NCBI RefSeq assembly: GCF_003073045.1
Contig: NC_037591.1
Coordinates: forward strand, 23,717,319 to 23,781,318
DNA length: 64,000 nucleotides
Origin: Pomacea canaliculata
Taxonomy: Eukaryota > Mollusca > Gastropoda > Architaenioglossa > Ampullariidae
Direction: 5' to 3'
This document shows positions 60,201 to 64,000 of the stretch, one piece after another (the stretch's first letter is position 1; every line of letters starts with the position of its first letter). Below the pieces are notes generated by a model that worked only from the letters and a program-made list of their open reading frames with translations, did no database searches and was not told the DNA's origin. The translations under genes and the position numbers were made by a program.

Positions 60201-63200
60201 CGGAGGTTATGCCTGCAACCTCAGTCCACTCGGGCTGTAAGGTCAGATGACAAAGGTCAACAATATTCAATAAAGAAATTCACCTCTTGTATCATACTAT
60301 TCAACTCAAAGATATGTTCTAAAAGTTTAACATCATGCCTCAGAAAACTATCAATAAATGATGATTTCCAGAAAAAAAGTTAAGCTATATTAATGTTCTA
60401 GGGATGTTAAAAATAAAAATTATGCCTACTAGGTTATTAATGACATTCTGATTTGATTTACCATGAAGTTCCCCAGTCTCGTCATCATTGTCATCATTCC
60501 AAGCCCGATGAAAATAGCAGAGTTTTGCCAAATTTTACAGCAGTGCCTAGAGTAAATTATTAGTTGGCATGTCACCGCCAGCTGTAGAACCATACATAAG
60601 AGCAATATCGTATGTCGCATCTATAGCAAAGACAGAACTCTGCACCTTCGCCTGAATTCTAGAAAAGATCAACCGTTATCGTTACCATGGCGAAGTAGTA
60701 CTCCCATGTAGCGTTCGTAGGATTGTTGGGAGGCCATCCCCATCTCGTGCCCACCCACACCTCTGAGTTCAGTCCCCGGATGTTGCGCTGCGAAAGCAAA
60801 GGAAGCACACAAAAGGCTTTGTTACAACGAATGCCGAGTTATTAGTCTCACCTGTCAAAACAGAAACACGGAAAGGGGGGAGGGGTGACGAAGAATTTAA
60901 GGGGCACAGATTCTGAGGGCAGAGAACGGTGATTATGGGGATGCGGAGAGGTGTATACGTACATATGTGCAAAGCAATGTATGTGTGTATTCTTGAGAGT
61001 GCATGTACGTATCTCTCCTTTTGTGAGTATGCGTGTGAGTGAGAGAAAGAAGGAATTTGATGACAATGAGTGTTGCATCCCATGCACCTTCCATTGCCCA
61101 AGAAAAAAAAATCTGTAATACTTAAGAGCTTATTTCTAAAGGATGTCACCTACAATGCCCTCGTAACTGTAGTCTGTTTCTCCGCCGAAAAAAAATTCTT
61201 CAGGACTCCTCATGCGTACAAGGCCAGATGTGGTTCGGACAGCATCAAAAGCATCAGGATTGATGATAGACACGGAGCAGTTGCCGCGCACCATATCTAT
61301 AAAGTAGCTTACACCTAGACACACACACACACTGTTGAGTAAGTGCAGAGTACACTTAGGTGAGATGCTCAGATGCTGTAACTGAAATGCAAATTGCGCT
61401 ATATCAATGTAAAGATTTTTCATAATTAAGCTCGCAGGACATGCAGGATGGTTTTGGTATACACATGTATCGTCTGCTAACTCAAGAAACTATTAGCTTG
61501 TCATCCGTACCGCTGTTGAAGTCGTCGATTTGCCGCACTTTGGCGGGTGCTGGAAATGGATTCATGAACTCCAACATGGCAAACTTCCGGTTCAAGTTGT
61601 AGGCTTTCTGCAGAAAACGTTTATCGTTTTGGATTGGATCCTTAAACGAACGACAGCTGTAACTCAGTTGCTACACTAAAATAACAGACAATAAAGCTCC
61701 ATCATGGGCACTTTGAAGTACACCTCGAAGTACTGTTTCAAACTAAATCTCGTTTAAGGCCGTTTTAACCGGACCCATCTTATCAAACATATCAATAATA
61801 TGCTTGACACCTAGTATGTGATCGCTGTGAAAAGGTAATTTAAAGCGAATGATAGTTACATTTTTGAAAAAAGTCAAAGTTAATAAGGCCCCGTATGGTC
61901 AGAGTAATGGTAAGGATGCACTGGTGGTGGGTGGGCAGATTCACCGACAGACCGACACGTGATCAGCCGGTATTCACCGAAGCTGATGTTCTAGTAATTA
62001 ATTAGTGGGGTCGTTTTAAATGTGTCCTAGCTCGCAAGGGGAGTGGGTGATGGCATGAGCGGCACTTGAATTGGTCATCACTTTACCTTGAGATACTGAA
62101 TGAACGACTCCTCCACGTTCAGCTCCTCGGCACTGTAGGCGAACATTGTGGGTAGCTCGGGTAGCGGCTTAGTCTGCTTCCGACCTGCGCACACCGTGCC
62201 TGCTGGCGTCTGCACGTGTAGGCATGCATGGGCAAGAAAATAGAAAAGACACACACACACACACACACACACGTAATGAAGATACCACAGACGTGTGGGC
62301 ACATTTCTATTTAGCTGTTCAATGAAATGTACATGTACTTTATGACACTGTAAATAACCTGTAACCATAGTTTACTCCATTATTTAATAATGTGCATAAA
62401 AATGAAAAGAAACGACGTCAGAAATAGCGATTAATTAATGATGATGATGATGAGGAGGAGGAGGAGAGAAGGAGGAGGAGAAGGAGGAAGAAGAAGACTT
62501 ACTTCAAAGACACTCATACCCCTTCCAGGTAGTCCCTGAATTGTGTTATCTCGTACATGTGTTCAAATGCAATCACCTGCCCTTGGTTTACTTTATTTCC
62601 TTTGATGTGACACCTAACAGGTATCTGAGACCTCCCTAGCGCAGTGTCCCACCCAGACGGCACTGCAGCAAGAGATAACAATAGATACTTCAGCAATATC
62701 AAGCGTGAATTCCACAATCAGGATATTTCCCTGCCTAACGATTCTTATTTGTGCAAAGGCGAGCACATTGATACGATTTTTCACAATGGCCAAGGAAAAA
62801 GGTGAGTAAATTACATGTTCAAGTTACATAATATTTATCTTACATTTTAAGAGGTAGTTGAAACATCGTACTCAGTGCCACGTTTAGTAACTTTGAAAAT
62901 TAAATGTTTAGCAAGTGTCATAAAAGAATTAGAGTTTAAGGAGATATTTTATACCTGAAAAGTGCCATTCTACCAGCATGGTGGCTGACAGATCCGGCCA
63001 GTACACACAAGACTGCCACACGTCTGTAGGTATTCCACGCGCTGTGCTGCGGCCCACATATTGCTCCTGCTGGTCCCCTGCATGCAGCGTGTTCACAGAC
63101 AAACACGTAAACATACACACAAACACAGTTCCCACAGCATTCACACAATACACCCACACGCATATATATATATATCATCACTTGCAGAGAGATAAAGAGA

Positions 63201-63742
63201 GACTGTATGTGATTGTACAACTGTCAAAGATAATGAGATCCTTTACACCTTCCCTCAAATAGAAAAAGAACCTTCAACCCTCGAAGACGTGTTGACCTTA
63301 TATCTGACCTGAGCCTTACCCCCAAACATCAATGCCCGCGCAGTGCTGTAGATGTGAGGACTTTTCCCGCTCGCCCCTGCCTGCACCCCGAACAGGAAGG
63401 GCTGGTTTGTGGCATTCAGTTCTCCCACCCTGCAGTTGCTGGCGGTGCCACCTGCAAGTTACCGGTGCGTAACATGAGAAAAAGTACAATCACACACACA
63501 CACACAGATAGAAATCGGTGAAAGGAAGCAGTGCTCACCATTCACCTGTGTGATAGTAAACATCTCGTTCGTAGCGTAGCTGTAGATGAACTTCAGAGGC
63601 ACTCCCACCACCCACTGCAGCGCAGCACCCCGGTTACCCGTCCCGTCATGCCACTCGCGCACGTCAATAGTGACGTTCTGCTTGACGTCGTTCACCTCCA
63701 CCTGCACCGTCAGCTGGTCCGGCAGCCTGGGCAGCGGCGGGC
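57231..63742 (-). CDS. Large type I membrane protein with LolA-like/ependymin-fold repeats, 3' part
   Basis: Fourteen phase-consistent exons: 63539-63742, 63320-63451, 62955-63077, 62520-62662, 62087-62209, 61511-61607, 61154-61314, 60686-60787, 60154-60234, 59557-59674, 58925-59040, 58366-58548, 57892-58057 and 57231-57361. About 626 residues are visible; the start is right of the window. Recurrent segments resemble lipocalin/LolA-like repeats of uncharacterised invertebrate proteins: GIPTDVWQSCVYWPDLSATM, then NIRGLNSEVWVG with WEYYFAM; FKIYSYATNEMF-type strands; VYNLYNFRDDDPDIWTYD. A Pro/Ser/Thr stalk (PAPSTSHTPSTPPVPST) precedes a membrane helix (GTAVACFCLVLLGLSLW) and a short basic tail ending HEMEMS. 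The family name is inferred from motif memory; the membrane topology is well supported. No frameshifts are seen. It may bind lipids or other hydrophobic ligands. Confidence 0.82.
57700..57905 (-). repeat. Tandem copies of a splice donor in the LolA-like gene
   Basis: The exon ends GGTTTTACAGCAG|GTTGG (donor at 57891). TTTACAGCAG|GTGGGTAC follows 28 bases on (donor at 57863), and TTACATCAG|GTGAGTATAG at 57769, with decayed units between. Here the first spacing is not a multiple of three. Confidence 0.6.
58260..58335 (+). repeat. (GAAA)n(CAAA)n compound microsatellite
   Basis: About seven GAAA units followed by about twelve CAAA units with two short interruptions. Intronic, just 3' of the exon ending at 58366. 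Confidence 0.95.
59160..59235 (+). repeat. Short interspersed repeat with GCGCTTTACAA tail
   Basis: AACTTATATAGTGCCATGTC, then ACAAGCTCATGGCGCTTTAC ending in an AC run. Related by its end motif to 35350-35470. Intronic. Confidence 0.45.
62250..62273 (+). repeat. (AC)n microsatellite
   Basis: About twelve AC units in an intron of the LolA-like gene. Confidence 0.95.
62438..62504 (+). repeat. Purine-rich (GAT/GAG/AAG)n tract
   Basis: GAT units pass into GAG and AAG units immediately 3' of the donor of exon 62520-62662 (minus sense: a long pyrimidine tract). Confidence 0.9.
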
Positions 63743-64000
63743 CTGGTGACACAGTCAGGTTGTGATTCCAGCATTTACAAGTGTTTTTATCCTTTTTTGT
63801 TGCTATTGCTGTTGTTAATTTGTTGTTGATGATGAAGATGATGTTAGTGACGAGGATGATACAATGCTGATGACGATGGCGAACAAGCTGCTAGAATAAT
63901 GTTACAAGTTAAAACAATTTATTTCCAAGTTTGTACAATGACTCATTGTGATTGAATGAGTTTGCCTTGGTGTGACATACATTTTATAATGACGGATCGA
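63743..64000. other. Intron of the LolA-like gene, nothing further seen
   Basis: Upstream intron of the first visible exon, which enters in phase 1. No exon is recognisable before the window edge. Confidence 0.5.

Noticed and set aside
61150..61154. Donor GTGACA after ATTGTAG for the LolA-like exon
   Set aside because: The next exon would be entered in the wrong phase; GTAGGT four bases earlier keeps frame and gives the expected motif.
1..64000. CRISPR arrays, bacterial operons, phage or viral genes
   Set aside because: None seen; intron-rich genes and eukaryotic repeats throughout.

Overview
The window is eukaryotic and was annotated entirely by hand-reading splice junctions (GT..AG, with reading phase checked from exon to exon). 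The gene content suggests a mollusc, probably a gastropod. It has compact exons in long AT-rich introns, a Ral-binding RhoGAP orthologue, collagen/Ig/LCCL and coiled-coil/propeller proteins of lophotrochozoan style, and scattered Tigger, LINE, SINE and MITE debris. The taxonomic call is inference.

Layout. (1) 1-8716, minus: N-terminal two thirds of a membrane M1 zinc aminopeptidase (aminopeptidase N type), running off the left edge, with a LINE reverse-transcriptase relic in intron 1. (2) 8717-19893: about 11 kb with no gene I can support. (3) 19923-30394, minus: a 14-exon gene encoding a type II membrane protein with a coiled coil, 26 uninterrupted collagen triplets, four Ig domains and a C-terminal LCCL domain. 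I do not recognise this architecture as a named family. (4) 32295-43953, plus: RALBP1 (RLIP76) orthologue, 15 exons, with an extra acidic region of about 300 residues; intron 1 carries an 830-bp Tigger/pogo deletion derivative with perfect inverted termini. (5) 46.9-48.0 kb: decayed LINE endonuclease. (6) 48563-51779, minus: coiled coil plus six-repeat beta-propeller protein, 5' end unresolved. (7) 57231-63742, minus: 3' part of a gene for a large type I membrane protein with repeats of LolA-like/ependymin-fold type, a Pro/Ser/Thr stalk and a C-terminal membrane anchor.

Two cross-cutting observations matter most. First, ten single-base frameshifts interrupt otherwise well conserved exons of three genes. 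In every affected exon the splice phases predict how many bases are missing or extra, so these look like consensus indel errors rather than gene death. Any automatic gene model here will be truncated unless they are corrected. Second, four introns begin with tandem copies of the exon end plus its 5' splice site. In three of the four the second donor lies 39, 42 or 48 bases downstream, a multiple of three, in open frame, which would create in-frame alternative exon extensions.

The genes do not form an obvious pathway. Three of the five encode cell-surface or extracellular proteins, and the aminopeptidase and collagen-Ig-LCCL genes are neighbours on the same strand. The collagen-Ig-LCCL gene and RALBP1 are divergent across about 1.9 kb.
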